Positions 22,198 to 34,034 of a DNA stretch of 64,000 bases are shown here, piece by piece. Location of the stretch: assembly GCA_009602725.1 (NCBI GenBank), contig WELB01000001.1, positions 155,422-219,421 on the forward strand, given 5' to 3'. The DNA is from Spirogloea muscicola. Lineage: Eukaryota; Streptophyta; Zygnematophyceae; Spirogloeales; Spirogloeaceae. Under the pieces are notes generated by a model, which had not been told where the DNA came from, did no database searches, and saw only the letters and a list, made by a program, of their open reading frames with translations. The stretch's first letter is position 1. Each line of letters starts with the position of its first letter. A program made the position numbers and the translations under genes.

Positions 22198-23726
22198 ATG
22201 GAGAAGCTCGCCACGGCGTGCGCCCTCTTGTGCCTCCTGCTCGTTGATGAGCCGGCTCGGCCTGCTCCTTTTCACTTCCAACGCCAAGCCAGCTGGCAAC
22301 GCGTTCACCAGAAGCACTGGTCGTGCATTTGCGATCTCGGGCAGCACGCCTGACGTAGCCGCTTCGCCTTGGCTTGGCGGCGCCTCTGTGGCGGTGGCGA
22401 TGACTGCGGCGGTGCCCCTTGCAGGCAATTGGGCGACGGCAGCGTCAGCACTCCAGTACGGCCCGAGAACGCGCGGCCACCTCCAGGTAGCCCTCACACC
22501 TGTCCTTCTGGGCTGTCACCATGCCCGCCCTCTGCGATGACAAGCCCAGTGCAAGCAAGGAGCTTCAGCGCCGCACACCTGGGAGGAGCACTGGGCCACC
22601 GTTGTTACTGTGGCAGGCAGCCACAGCCGGAATTAGCCGCTTGCATACAGGTGGCACAGCCACAGCATGTCGATAGGACACCTGGAATTCCGGGCCAGCG
22701 CTGGCTCCACTTGGCCCCTGCGGTGCAACTTGCGAGGCTGCCCATGCGCCATGTGCACGTCAGGCCCGAGCTTCAGCACTCATCTGAGGTGGGAGAACTG
22801 CTGGTTGTGCGAGCAGGACTGGCAGCTGGACGACGAGGGTGGTGCCGACCTTGACGTGGAGTTGGAGCGGCGCTTGCTGGCCGACGGTGGCCAGGACCCA
22901 TACTCCGGTGGTGAGCCGCCCGTAACCACGCCTCCCTGCCTGCAGACTTCCTCTCGGCAAGCTCAGCTTCCAGGCTAGGCCTTGATGGTCGTCTGTCATG
23001 CGGCGGCCGCGAGCCCGTGCTCGCGAGAGTGCACAGCTGTTCGAGCAGCGCACAGCATGGTCAGGTGCTCTTTGCATGGCCGCTGCTGCCAGAGTTGCAG
23101 CCTGGCCCGGCGCCCGAGATGCCGGCAGCTGGCAAGGCAGCACAGAAGCTGGTGCCAGCATAGGCTCTGGAGCATGTTGTCCCATGGAGCCGCTGGTGTG
23201 TCCCGTTCGTCCGTCCGCTGCTAACGCCAGGTGTTCCGGCCGTGCCCCTCGACGTGCAGCCGTGCAGATCCTGTCAGTGGCGACGATGCCAAAGACGCCG
23301 CAGCCGATGCAGCCTTACGTGGTGAGCGTGGACTTGGCTGGAGCACAGCCCGGCCACCGCGTTGTGCTGCACATCAAGGGCTCCGATGGATTCCTCGTCA
23401 CGTTCACCGCCTGCCAGGTGAGAACCCTTTGATTCCATGTCATTCCTCTTTAATTTTTCTGACACACAAGCTGTGGACATGTTGTACATAGTGTCCCCAG
23501 GTTGTCGTTGTAGGTCGCGACTGACGAGCCTGCTGTTGATTCACATGTTGCCAACCAATGCCAGGTGACTGCAAGCAAGTTCCCAGGCGGGAGAGGCAAG
23601 TGTGTGCAGCGCATTCCGGGCAACCCAGTCGTGAGCAAGAAGGACTTTGACTACCTCGTCGTGGAGGTGCAAGCAGCGAGCACCACTCAAGTCCTTGCTT
23701 CCCACTCCATGACCGTCAACGGCTGA
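22198..23726 (+). CDS. Putative secreted protein, exon structure uncertain
   Basis: I do not recognise a family. An ATG at 22198 opens a signal-peptide-like stretch (M-E-K-L-A-T-A-C-A-L-L-C-L-L-L-V). A Cys-rich segment follows at about 22700-22900 (C-N-L-R-G-C-P-C-A-M-C, later C-W-L-C). Two downstream exons join cleanly: up to 23417, with V-V-S-V-D-L-A-G-A-Q-P-G-H, then 23565-23726, with V-T-A-S-K-F-P-G-G-R-G-K-C and a stop at 23724-23726. The last two exons look like a beta-rich extracellular domain. The links from the signal peptide to the Cys-rich part and from there to the last exons are not established, so this could be two genes. Confidence 0.38.
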
Positions 23727-24308
23727 GTGGGCACGCAAGGCCCAAGTGCTGCTGGTGACACTCTCAGGAGCTGTACCAGCTGCGGATCTGCTTGGCTCGA
23801 CTCCTGCAGTAGCTGCCACTGCCCCGGAGAACGGAGGCTTGCGTCTTCGCACTACTGGTGACCGTCAGGATGAAGCTCCCCTTACTTGGTGGCCCTGTCA
23901 ACTTTGGACTGCTGCTGAGGGCTGCCTTCACTGAGTGCCTCCATGTTGCGCAGACTGCCTGAAACTAGCCTCGCAAGTCCACCATTTGGCTAGGTTGGCT
24001 GAGCTTAATTAGCTGGTGATTCTTTGTGGTCAGATGTACAGGCATGCTGTAGTCCATCCATGTAGCTAGAGCACAGCACCATTTTGCAGCGGCTCACCCT
24101 TCCCCACCTTCTTACTCTGCTTGTCTTTTGTGACGCTCTTAGATACCTTCCACTTACCTCAATCAAATTCTTTCATTATTAATAGTGCCATTTCTGAAGC
24201 ATACTGAGAGCCCTGGCAAGTAGGAAAATTGTTTTACCTGGCAAGGAGGAAATCTATCAAAACTCAAAGGAAGCTATTCAATTAGAATGCTTAGTCAGAA
24301 AGTGACTT

Positions 24309-25940
24309 TCACGCTCTAGAGGCTTGTCCAGAGTAGAACCCCAGCTGGGCCATCAGCTCCTCAAGTCGCTGCTTGTCCGTGAGGTACAGGTAGCCAACTG
24401 CAACCCCACATACGAGCCCATATCCAATCCTGGGATTCTGTCAGCCACTGTAAGTAGTCAAGGGTGGAGCATGATGACAATGCCTCAGCATATCCCTTTG
24501 CTTTTTTGTAAGGGAGCACATGCTGCTGTTCAGAAAGTGGACTGACTTGTCGGGCTTCATTCCACGCATTATTGCTGTAGGCCAAGGAAGGAAGCAACTA
24601 TGCCTATGTGCGCCACCAGTCTACGTCGCGACAGCACTCACAAGCGTCTCCAAGGAGGTCGCACTGCTATAAACAGCAGATCCAGCACGGCCTTTGGCTC
24701 GCCGCTGCCCTGTTGTGACATTCCGACCCCAACGGAGAACATCCCTGCGGTTCACAGTCCACATGCTGAGCAATATTATTGCGTCATAAGCCCGTGTAGC
24801 ACTCAGCTAAGTATGTCCTTGCCAATCCGTGTAACTGCTTCAGAGCAGGCCTTGTCATACACAAGCAAGCTGCAGTCTGCTTTTTCCGAGCTTTGTGAGT
24901 CCTTATTTGAGAAGCTTAGCACAGGCTGCCAGCAGGGGGTGCCAACGACGTTGTACCTCTCGCCCTCTGTCAGGAAGTCGTCCTCCAGAAGTGCACATAG
25001 CAGCGAGTGCTGCAACTTGTAGCAACACATGCAGGCATTGACGAGTGGCAACAGTGCAGGCATTAAGAGGATAATGGTTGGCTCGTGTTTTGAGTTCAAG
25101 AACGTAATTCAAGTGCATGAAGCAGGACCGCAGGAACAACATGGGCGGTTGGAGGTGAGGCAGACACACCTGAGCTTCGCAGCAGACGACGGCTGTTACT
25201 CGGTCGCTGTATGCCTCTATCCGCTGCGGAGCAAAGAAGTGGAGCCGTGCGTAGAGCTGCAGAAAGTTTGCAAAGCAAGAGCATCTGAAGCCTTCTGCTG
25301 TGTCGGTCGAAGCTGCCTCTGGCACCTCAGACCAGTGCTCAATCCTCAGCAAGAGCTCTCAAGTATGAGACTTAGACTTTACAAATCAGGGATCTAGGTA
25401 AGATGTGCCGGTGCTGAGTGGAGTTACCTCGTAGAGGGCATCTCCAAGGTATGCCAGCGACGCTGCGTTATGGACTGATCGGGGATTGGCCACGGCGGGC
25501 GCCGCCGGCAGCCATGGTTCCCTAAGCTCCAGATTTGCATCTCCTGGCAGCACGAGAGCCACATGCTGGCGGTCATTCATGCACAGGCCATTGCAGCTAC
25601 TGCTGCTATTACCAAGCAAACGCTGCATGCCAAGCGTCGGCTATTCGTATGAGGCTGTCAAATACTGCCAATTCTTCCATGAGACGTTCAGTACAAGAAT
25701 CCAATTGGATGAGGCAGGCTGTGGCCTCCAGGCAAGCGCAGCTGAGCAGCCAAGGACCAAGGACGGGCCTGGGCAGCGCCGTACCTTGCGCTGCAGCATC
25801 ACCGGACGGTCGCTGACGGAGGAGAGCACAGGCGTCGACGAGCGGTCGACGCCGCCGCCTATGGGGGTGCCCAATTGGGCCGACAAGCGCCGCCAGGCCC
25901 TCCGCATTCGCAGCTGCAACGCCGACTGCAAACCCGCCAC
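24309..25940 (-). CDS. Mini-ribonuclease III-like protein, probably plastid-targeted
   Basis: Minus-strand exons: 25940-25785 (tentative leader), 25565-25428, 25256-25170, 25009-24957, 24744 to about 24642, and 24397-24309 (stop 24311-24309). Family marks in order: N-A-A-S-L-A-Y-L-G-D-A-L-Y-E (the RNase III signature with catalytic D and E), L-Y-A-R-L-H-F, D-R-V-T-A-V-V-C-C-E-A-Q, F-L-T-E-G-E-R, then V-L-R-W-G-R-N-V and A-G-S-A-V-Y-S-S-A-T-S-L-E-T-L, and G-Y-L-Y-L-T near the end. There is no double-stranded RNA-binding domain, as in bacterial MrnC and plant plastid Mini-III enzymes, which trim 23S rRNA precursors and intron RNAs. About 210 residues. The first exon is Arg/Ser-rich and would fit a transit peptide, but its splice acceptor is weak. 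The last junction needs either an alternative donor (adding one residue) or a sequence correction. Confidence 0.8.
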
Positions 25941-26818
25941 AAAGGTGCGGCGGCACCGTCCAGGCCACCTCCAAATCCTCAGAGCCAGCAGCTGCTCTTA
26001 GGATCGAGAAGATTGCTGCTGATGTTACAGCTGCGGCTGTGAAAGCCAGCCAAGTGCATACAGAGGGTGTTCATGACTATGTCAGCGGAGCCACAGGCCA
26101 ATATTGAGGGGAGAAGCGGACCCTGAGCCGGCGCGTGAGCAGCAGCGGGAGCTCCGCCGGCGCCGTCTTGCAGCGCTTCCGCGCCGTCGCCGCCGTCGCG
26201 CCGTGCGGCGTCAGCGGCGGCGGGCCACGGCCAGGCGCGGGGCAGCGCTGCCTTCGCCTTGGACTGCCGCCGCTGAGCTGGCGACCTTCGGCAGGGCCCC
26301 GGGAGGCCCAGCGGAGACGCTGGCGTCGGTGGCGCGATGGCGGCCATGGTCGCGACGGCGGCCGTGATGAGGACGAGGGTTCGACTCCGGGCCGCGTACC
26401 GCCGCCGGAGCAGCGGTCCTGTTGAGGTCGCGGGTGCGACGCCGGACGCGGCCCTGGTTGAGGGGCTGGCCTTGGGCTGCCTTGGTCTTTTCCTTTGACG
26501 GCCGCTCAACCACGGGTCAATACATAAAGGTCACTAATCGAGATGGCGGTGGCTGTGATGTACCAGCCCAGAAAAGAGAAAGAGAGGCCTGCCATAGAAG
26601 GAAAAGAAACAGGAATGGACGTGGGAATGGACAAGGTCCTGACTCTTTGAGGGTCCTGGAGCGCTCTATCACAAAACAAATATCACAAATAAAGCGAAGC
26701 CAACAACACAACGAAGACAAGGCCTGAGACGGCCGACAGGCAAAGCCTTGCCGGCGTCGCCCGCGCCGTCGACAACTGTGGCCGAGCCGGGAGCGGCGCC
26801 GAGCGCGGCGCGGCGGCC
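25941..26818. other. Space between divergent Mini-III and HMG-box genes
   Basis: A family B repeat lies at 26538-26600 (GGCGGTGGCTGTGATGTACC, then AGCCC and an A/G-rich run). GC-rich sequence at 26100-26420 has overlapping chance open frames. Both promoters must lie here, but I see no clear element. Confidence 0.5.
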
Positions 26819-27609
26819 ATGGCGCTCCGGGGCCTGCTGGCGGCGCCCTGGCGGGCCGCACTCTCCAGGTGCGGTGGCCAGCCGCCACGCACAGCCTCCG
26901 AACGGCCTTCAGCGGAGCCTCTCGCCGAGCTGGCTTCGTTCGCTTCACACGGCGCAGGCCGCGCGGCTGCGTCGCGGAGAGCCGCGGTTGCCATGCTTGA
27001 CGACCTGCCATTGACTATGGCGGTGGCGCAGGTCGGCAGCCGGCGAAGGCGGCGGCGGCGCCGGCGTCGCCGCCCGCGCGCTCGCGACCAGGAGCCCGGC
27101 GAAGAGCCTCGCCCGCCGCGGGCCCAAGCGGCCAATGTCGGCCTACCTGTATTTCAGCATCGAGAAGCGGACGGCCATGAAGGAGGAGCAGCCCAGCCTC
27201 TCGTTTGGCGAGCTCAGCAAGGCCCTCGGCGAGGTCAGCCCGGTCTCCGACTAAAGCCTCGCCGCAGCTGCCAATGACTGCTAGCTGACACTGAGCAAGC
27301 CAGCGGGCGTGGGACGCACCTCAGCGTGCCTCTGCCTGAGGCCTTGCATGTAGTGCATGCTGGCTCTCGTCGGGGCCACTGAGCCGCCAGTGGCACTCGT
27401 TCGGAGCCCAATGGCCTGCACATCGAATTTTCGACAAGGAGAGATAATTTCAAGTGCACATGCGCTGTGAGCTGCTGAGCCACGCCCAGCATGTGCAGCG
27501 GTGGTTGAAGCTGTCGCCTGAAGAGAAGCAGCCGTACAAGATCCGGGCCGAGGAGGACAGGCAACGTTACGACGAAGAGGTTCAGCAGCAGCGCTCTGAA
27601 GGTGCCTGA
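26819..27609 (+). CDS. Small single HMG-box protein with mitochondrial-like presequence
   Basis: Three exons, 26819-26868, 27032-27233 and 27499-27609, join in frame into 120 residues. Exon 1 encodes M-A-L-R-G-L-L-A-A-P-W-R-A-A-L-S, an amphipathic Arg-containing, acid-free leader typical of mitochondrial import. Exon 2 adds a Gly/Ala/Arg linker and the start of the box (P-K-R-P-M-S-A-Y-L-Y-F-S, then L-S-F-G-E-L-S-K-A-L-G-E). Exon 3 completes it (R-W-L-K-L-S-P-E-E-K-Q-P-Y, then E-E-D-R-Q-R-Y-D-E-E). HMG boxes bend DNA; with this leader the likely job is nucleoid packaging in mitochondria, like yeast Abf2 or animal TFAM, though those have two boxes. The start is chosen because its donor phase is the one the acceptor at 27032 needs. 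A nuclear HMGB starting further down remains possible. Confidence 0.82.
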
Positions 27610-29787
27610 CTGTCATCTGGCGGTTGCCCTCCTCAAGCATGCCCCATGTCCGCCGCCGACCCTCACGTTCAGCACCCAACATAAAAGTTGTCAGAGAGTG
27701 GTCGCTCTTGGCCAAGCTTGGCCGGGCTTCATTAGGCAGGGAGACCCGGCCTCGCTTTGCAAACGGCTCCAACCCCGCCGCTCAAGTGCACGACGATGAG
27801 ACTCGGCAGTCTGTAGGCTGACCAGCTGGCTGCCAAGCTTCCAATTGCCTCCAGTTGCCAGCTGCCTGATGATCTTGCACCTTGGGCAGCCAGCAGCTAT
27901 ATGCGACCCCATTGCCGTGTTTGCTAGTTGGACTACTTGCATACGTAGATTCTTACTCCTTGCAACCAGCACAGGTAGTCCTATGGTCCTTGACGTCACA
28001 TCTTGTGCTCAGCGTGACCTGTAGAGGTCCTGCTGGATTTCCACTTAGACTCCTTTATGGAACGGCCACAAGAGGTCCCCATTGCCCAGCAGAGGAAGTG
28101 AGGCACTTGCATGCTGAGGTCAGGAAAGTAAGGCAGTCATTTGCAGGCCAACTTGCGCTCATCCCTTGGCCCCTGGAACCTGCAATGACACTGAATGCTT
28201 GCGTGCAACAGCGTCAGCTAGAATAGCAGCTGTTTGAGGAACCATTGCCTCCTGCCAATGCCACCATCGTTGACCTCAAATAGTAATTTGCTTCAGTCCT
28301 GTGCTGAGAGGGACTGTAGCTTCTCCAAGGTGGGCTCGGAGCTTGAAGATCCACTATTAGAGAATGTGACCATCATTGGGGTCAATTTACTGTGCTTTTA
28401 GCAACTTGGAAAGATCACAGCCTGGATCCCGGGCCGCCAAGTCCGTGAAGCTTACATCACGAGCTGTGGCCATACCGTTCTCAGATGATGTCTACATGGT
28501 GGTGCNCAAAGGCGCCAGCAGCAGCCCAGCGTCCGTCTGGCCAATCTGCTGGAGCGTATTCAGAATTTCGGTTGTTGCTAACGATGACTAGCCGGCAATG
28601 ACTAACTTGGTCACAGAGATGCTGAAAGATCTCTCGATGTCTACCTGCGTAGCAGACTTGCTTGTATGCTTGCAAATACGACATAAAATCCTCTAACCCA
28701 CACCTTCAGATTTGCTGGAAACTGATGGCAAGGTCAGATTCTTTGTCACACTTCCAGTATGTCCTCAAGAGTTTCCTGGAGCAAAATGGTTTTTGGGTAA
28801 CGAAACAGAAGACCTGGATGCTAAAACATACAGTCTGTTAAAGTTCACATCAAAAGTAGCGTGATGGTGAGTTTATCAGCACGCCATTTTTCCAGGAATG
28901 GCGTGCTCTCTTGGCTTTTATTAACAACTCCTCTAAGACAGAGAATTGTACAACAGACCTGCTTAATAGCAAGGAAGAATCTGGAAAATCAACTTGCCGT
29001 TTGCCTGCCAGCCTCGAGGTTGCCACTACAGTGCTTGGAATGTACAGATGTCACAAATGTGAGTCATACAATCTAGCTTTCAGTTGCTTGAGTCAATTAA
29101 ATTATGCGATGAAGGTTTATGTAAGAGAAATTCCCGATTCCTGTACGTCCAAGGAGGAAGCTGCAAAACGATGGCCTTCCGTGCTCGCCGAAGAGCTCGA
29201 AGGGCACTTTCAATCTTGTTGAGTTGCTCAACGGTCTTCTGCAAAGCCGGCCAGAAATTACTGGTCAGATGATTCTCAGGCATCGTCGCTGCAATTTGAT
29301 AGTGTGTTGGTAAGGTCCAAAAGGCTGTTCAAATACTCTCAACGACCATATTGTGCTCTTCTTCAATTGAACCCAGCAGACCCCTGTATGCAAGACAAGC
29401 GTGAGGCACCACTGGACTGCTTGTGTACAGCTTGTCAAGAACTGCTTGTGTACAGCTTGTCAAGGAGGGGAAGGTACCATACTTGGATTTTGCCATCTGT
29501 TTGTTCATACACAGTTGGGTTCTGAGATTTTGAAATTCTTCGATAGTGCCCTCCCCTCAAGCCTGTCGTGCAGAGTAATATCAGATTCCCTATGAAGTAT
29601 GACACAAGGCCCAAGGGAGATTACGTCTAACAACTGCAGCTGAAGATGCAATGTTCTCCATGTGTGCCACATGTGGTACTTGGAAATACCGATATAAACC
29701 TCGTGAAGAGGCCTTCCAAACGTACTGGTCAATGCTTCAAGTGATGAAAGATAGCAGCAAGAGGGAGAGCTCAACTGGTTAGCTAAC
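27610..29787. other. Unresolved stretch, possibly exons of the minus-strand secreted-protein gene
   Basis: A minus-strand segment at 29247 down to about 29142, after a good acceptor, encodes a helical Lys/Arg/Leu-rich run (K-T-V-E-Q-L-N-K-I-E-S-A-L-R-A-L). It could be a coiled-coil exon of the gene starting at 30061. A single N lies at 28505. No other gene is supported. Confidence 0.35.
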
Positions 29788-30061
29788 CTGCACTGTGCTC
29801 TTGTACGTCGTCTTGCTTCTCCGCTTCTCGGGCAGGAGCTTCCTGCAGCTGCTTTGGCTGAGGCAAATCCGACTCCAAAGCTTTGTTTCCGAGAGCAAGC
29901 TGGCCGTAGGACCAAGCCTGGTCCTCGCTGAATATGACAAAGTCATTGCTGGGGTCCTCAGCTGCCGGAGGGACTGCCGGTGCCGCCTCACTTGGGGCCA
30001 GGCGGGATAGCAGCAGGACCAGCAGCGCGGCCACAGCGCCAGTGCTGGGCGCAACTTTCAT
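29788..30061 (-). CDS. First exon of an unknown secreted or ER protein
   Basis: An ATG at 30061 opens M-K-V-A-P-S-T-G-A-V-A-A-L-L-V-L-L-L-S, a clear signal peptide with a likely cut after S-E-A-A. The mature part is acidic and Gln/Ala-rich with no domain I know. A donor follows at 29787 (phase 1). Later exons are not confidently placed, although a helical exon near 29142-29247 is a candidate. The gene starts divergently from the LINE-rich block to its right. Confidence 0.48.
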
Positions 30062-30589
30062 CGCCGCCTGCGACGGGTGGCTGCGCTCTGCAGTGCCGCG
30101 TCGGAGCAGCAGAGAAGCAGCACTCTTTGTGGGCAGAGCGCGAAAGCGGCTGAGCGGCGGGGCGGCTGGGAAGAATGCGGATGTTAAGAGAGCGGCTGTG
30201 GAAGCCCGAAGCCGGCTGGGAGAGGGCGCCTCGGGTCCTCTGAGACGGCCAGACGGAGATCGCCGCGCCCCTTCCTGGAGGTGTAGAGCTCGTCTGTACG
30301 TCTCAAGCGGCAGCCGCTGGGCGAGCAGGCGCTAAGGCCTGGTCGAAGCCTGGCGAGCGGGCGGGCGCAAGGAAGCAAGCAAGGAAGCAAGGAAGCTGGT
30401 CGCGAAGGGGCAACGGTTAGTCAACCGGGCCCTCGTGGCGGTCAACTCAACCCCGGGCGGGGCCCGCCCATTTGTCACCTGACGTCGATGCACGAACAGC
30501 CGAAACTGCACACGCCTCCAAAACTGCCACACCGGCGCGCGCTTCTGCCCTATGCTCCTCTGATCGGGGCGTGGGCCTCGTCTGCTCCT

Positions 30590-31030
30590 GGACGTGGTAC
30601 TGATCGACGAGTACAAGGCTGGCGCACCCACGTCCACCGTGTCTGGCTGGGCCACGTCCAGCGCGGAGCGCAAGAAGGAGCGGCACTACCAGGTCCATCC
30701 CCGAGGGGACCATCTTTATCCGTGTGCCGTGGATATTTACGGAGGCTACGGCGTGAAATGGTCCTCACTGATCCAGCATCTGGCCCGGCTGGTTGATGCG
30801 CGTCGTCGAAGTCGGGGGGGCAGCTTGGGCCACTCCAGCATTCCGCAGGCCTTAGTTGCATATCATAGAATGCGGCTCTCACTTAGTTTGCAGCGCTCGC
30901 GAGCATTGGCTCTTCATCAACGTCCAGGGCGCGCTTCAAGTCAGGCCTCCGGCTTTCGTGGCGGCGCTCCAGCACCCCAAGTTAGCTTGTCGAATTTGTT
31001 TGTGCTCACCCGTGGGTACTGATGTCACCT
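30590..31030 (+). mobile_element. LINE 3' fragment, second family
   Basis: An open stretch encodes C-A-V-D-I-Y-G-G-Y-G-V-K-W-S-S-L, then L-S-L-Q-R-S-R-A-L-A-L-H, and closes with L-F-V-L-T-R-G-Y before the stop at about 31021. The closing motif is shared with the copies at 33.4 kb and 51.6 kb. The 5' part of the element is missing. Confidence 0.6.
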
Positions 31031-31084
31031 TAGGCACCTTGGTTAGGTTTTCATATTATGTAGCCCTGTTTACTTTGCCCTAGA

Positions 31085-31170
31085 CTCTGCCTGAACAATG
31101 TATCGGCTTGAATTGGCCTCCATTTCATTTCATGCGCCCCGCGCGCCTTCTCTCTTTCTCAACCTGATGT
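31085..31170 (-). repeat. Family A repeat, reverse
   Basis: Reverse copy beginning CTGCCTGAACAATGTATCGG and ending GCGCGCCTTCTCTCT. It lies about 65 bp after the LINE stop codon. Confidence 0.8.
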
Positions 31171-31414
31171 ATCTTGGTTTCTTAATTGCGACTGATAAGA
31201 TGTTCATGACGAGGCAGGATAGCGAACAGTCCGCTGCTTTCCGGTGTATATGATCGTTGACCTATCAGTCACTGATTGACAATCTCTTAGCTGGCCCGGC
31301 AATCGGCAAGCCCCCGCCCCCTGCCTGGCTAGTGGGGTCAGGTCTCACGTTTTACTACCGCGTCCAATCTCCTGGTTTACTTCCCGCGTCCGCAGTCTTT
31401 GGTTCCTCCCGCCT

Positions 31415-31650
31415 TCCGTTCATTCCTTTGGGCTGGCTACTCACAGCCCATTGCCTTACAATAAAAGAGCTGTTTCTTCCTTCCTGCGATCGTCCTCTGA
31501 TTCCAGCTCGTCTCTGGCTCTATCAGTTACGCGGCGTCAGAAGAACTACTATAACAAACATCTTCATCTGGATATTAGAAGCTCATTTCAACTTGGCAAT
31601 GGCTGTGAGAGGCCAGCCAACAATGAATGGACAAAGTCCGGTGGGACCAG
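31415..31650. repeat. Family B repeats in both orientations
   Basis: A reverse copy at 31418-31475 (GGGCTGGCTACTCACAGCC) and a forward copy at 31592-31645 (GGCTGTGAGAGGCCAGCC) face each other across about 120 bp. Confidence 0.7.
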
Positions 31651-31799
31651 AAAGCACAAAGCACACAGCTACACTGAGTGATGACTACTTTCGGAGCTCA
31701 ATCACCCCTAGTCCACATTGCAGCAGGGCGAGTAGCTCAAGCTGCGCCGGGTCACTCGCTCAGGTGTACGTGTGCGCTTCTGCAAATCGAGGCAGCATT

Positions 31800-33560
31800 C
31801 CCAGGCGTCCGCCGTGCATTCGAAAAGCTGTGCCTTGGCTGCCGCCTCTGGGTTGGCGAATCTTTCCAGCTGCGACTTACTCTAACTTCGACTTGCGGCT
31901 GTTAACTAGGGATAGCAATCAAGGTGGACTGGCGTGCACAGCAGCTCTACGCCAGCATATGTAGGCAATATGCCAGAGCTGTTGAGCAGACATCTTTTGG
32001 AGCTCGCTCTGCACGTAGACCAGGCGTCATCGAGGTATTGCAGTGCGTGGCATTAATATACGTGGAAGCACTGCCAATGACCGCACTGGCACTTCATGAA
32101 GACTGGGAACGCCATGTACACGACATGCATCATGCATCATGCATTGGCAGGTTGCATCTTTTTGGACACCATTCAAGCGAAGCCCATGCAGTCTGTGCTG
32201 GCCATGCATGGCCTGGATGCAAAGCAGCAATTGTGGAGGTGCAGGTTACCCAAGGAGATCCTTTTACTCGCATGGGCGGCCTTGGCTGCCGGTCGTTGGA
32301 GCAGACGGCGCAAGCAGCCTTCCTGGGCTGCTGGCACCAGATCGCCTCCCTGCTCCCCATGCGCTTCCCTTGCCTCCACGACCCTGTACGCAATGTGGAG
32401 GAAGGCTCCTTCCCCTTCCAAGCGGATCTGAGGAGCATCCGCGACTCAGCCATCAGCTCTTTCCCCTCTCTCCAACCCCTACTCACGCCATTCTCCACCC
32501 TCGCCCAAGCTTCTGATAGAGGGGCACAATCCAGACTGGTTACGGCAGTGGAAGACGAACGCCGCAGAAGGTTGAGGAGGCTGCCAGAGATTCAGAACAA
32601 TCCGAGGAGCTTGGCAAGACTCACTTCTCTGGCCACACCTGGTGCCACTGACTGGATCACCTCTCCCCCCGTCGCCAACGCCTTCAGCATCAGCTCCGAG
32701 GCCTTTCGGACATCGCTTCAACTCTTCCTCGGCCTCCCACCTAATTGCCTGATTGGGGTGCGCCAGTGCGAGTGCGGCTTCCGTGCAGAGGGTGCTGTGC
32801 TCGCCACTCACATGCTGAGATGCCCCACTGGACCAGAAGTGGTGGGCATTCACAACCTCCTTCGCGATGCCCTGGCGGGCTTGATGCGCGACGCCGGCTA
32901 CCGTGCGGTCGTGGAAGTCAACAATATCATGCCTATCACCACGGACGCCCAGGGACGTCATCATCGCCGCACACTTGACATTGTGGGCGTGCAACCTGGT
33001 GGAGGACCACGGGCCCTGGTCGACGTTGTTGTTACGGAGGCATATAAAGGCCCAGCATCAACACACATTGCTGGGCACGCAGTGGGCGGAGCAGAGCAAA
33101 GAAAACTGCGGCATTACTCCGATTACCCCCAATGCGATCAACTCCTGCCAGCTGCAATCGACATCTTTGGCTGTCTGGGTCCTCGCTTCCACACTCTGCT
33201 TCAAAACATTGCCAATCTAGGCTACACTCGACGCGCAGATGTGTTTCCGGCTGAGATGGGCTTGCCAGCTGCATATCTGTCGCTCTTGCGACGTCGAGTT
33301 TCGGCCTGTTTGCAGCGTGCTCAGGCTAGTGCCTTGCACCAGAAAGCTGGGCGAGCTCTAGTAGGTGGCAGAAGGGCTCCGTTCCTGGCATCTAGTATTC
33401 ATGCATCGAGTAGTGACCTTTATGTTTTGACCCGTGGTTATTGAGCGGGTCAATCTGCTGTAGGTTATGTAGAATTTTAGATGTGCTTGCCTTTGTACCT
33501 GGCCATTTGGCCTACATTTCTTTCTAATACACGATCTCTCCTTCTACTTTCAAGATGGAG
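31800..33560 (+). mobile_element. Best-preserved LINE copy, 3' part only
   Basis: An open frame of 506 codons (31924-33444) covers the C-terminal part of a non-LTR polyprotein. In order: a post-RT region with R-M-G-G-L-G-C-R-S and G-A-T-D-W-I-T-S-P-P, a zinc-finger-like C-E-C-G-F...H-M-L-R-C, then R-D-A-L, R-R-T-L-D-I-V-G-V and A-L-V-D-V-V-V-T-E-A-Y, which fit the catalytic layout of restriction-like endonucleases, and a closing L-Y-V-L-T-R-G-Y. The tail (TGTGCTTGCCTTTGTACC, a GGCCATTTGGCC inverted repeat, AATACACG) follows to about 33540. No reverse transcriptase core is present. The piece 31800-31920 carries the FPAAT...L-R-L-L-T-R-D closing motif of another LINE family, so this copy landed beside or in an older one. 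Confidence 0.7.
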
Positions 33561-34034
33561 CGGCACAACATGGGCGCTCTTGTACTGGCAGGGAAGGGTC
33601 TTGCAAAATTAAGCAATGCCCACTTGCTGCACCGCTTGGAGGAGTGATGTCTTGCATTGCTAGTCAAGCCTGACGGCTGCCGCGAGCTCGCATAGAGGAC
33701 CGCATATTCGCCAGTGTAGCTCGTCCAATGCCTGCAAGGGGTACTGTGACACTCTGCAGCTTTTCCAGCCTGAAGCTCTGGCACCGTGACTTTATCCTAT
33801 GTCTGCCAAATGTGCACGTTCTGATCGGCCTTCTATACCCACATTTTACCTCAGCAGCCATGTCCACTTCTTGGGCGGCCACTCACGACGACCCACTGGA
33901 TCCATAGCTCACCACCATCTCCGACCACTAGCCCCGGCTCCAGCATCAGCTGCGTCCAGCTTGGAAGAGCTTCTACTTTCCTGAGTGGCTTGTGCTGTTC
34001 TTCTTCTTCTTGTGCTGTTCAGCTCCTTTAAACA

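Noticed and set aside
26360-26410. A tRNA-like T-loop (GGTTCGACTCC)
   Set aside because: No matching acceptor stem, D-arm or anticodon arm could be laid out around it on either strand.
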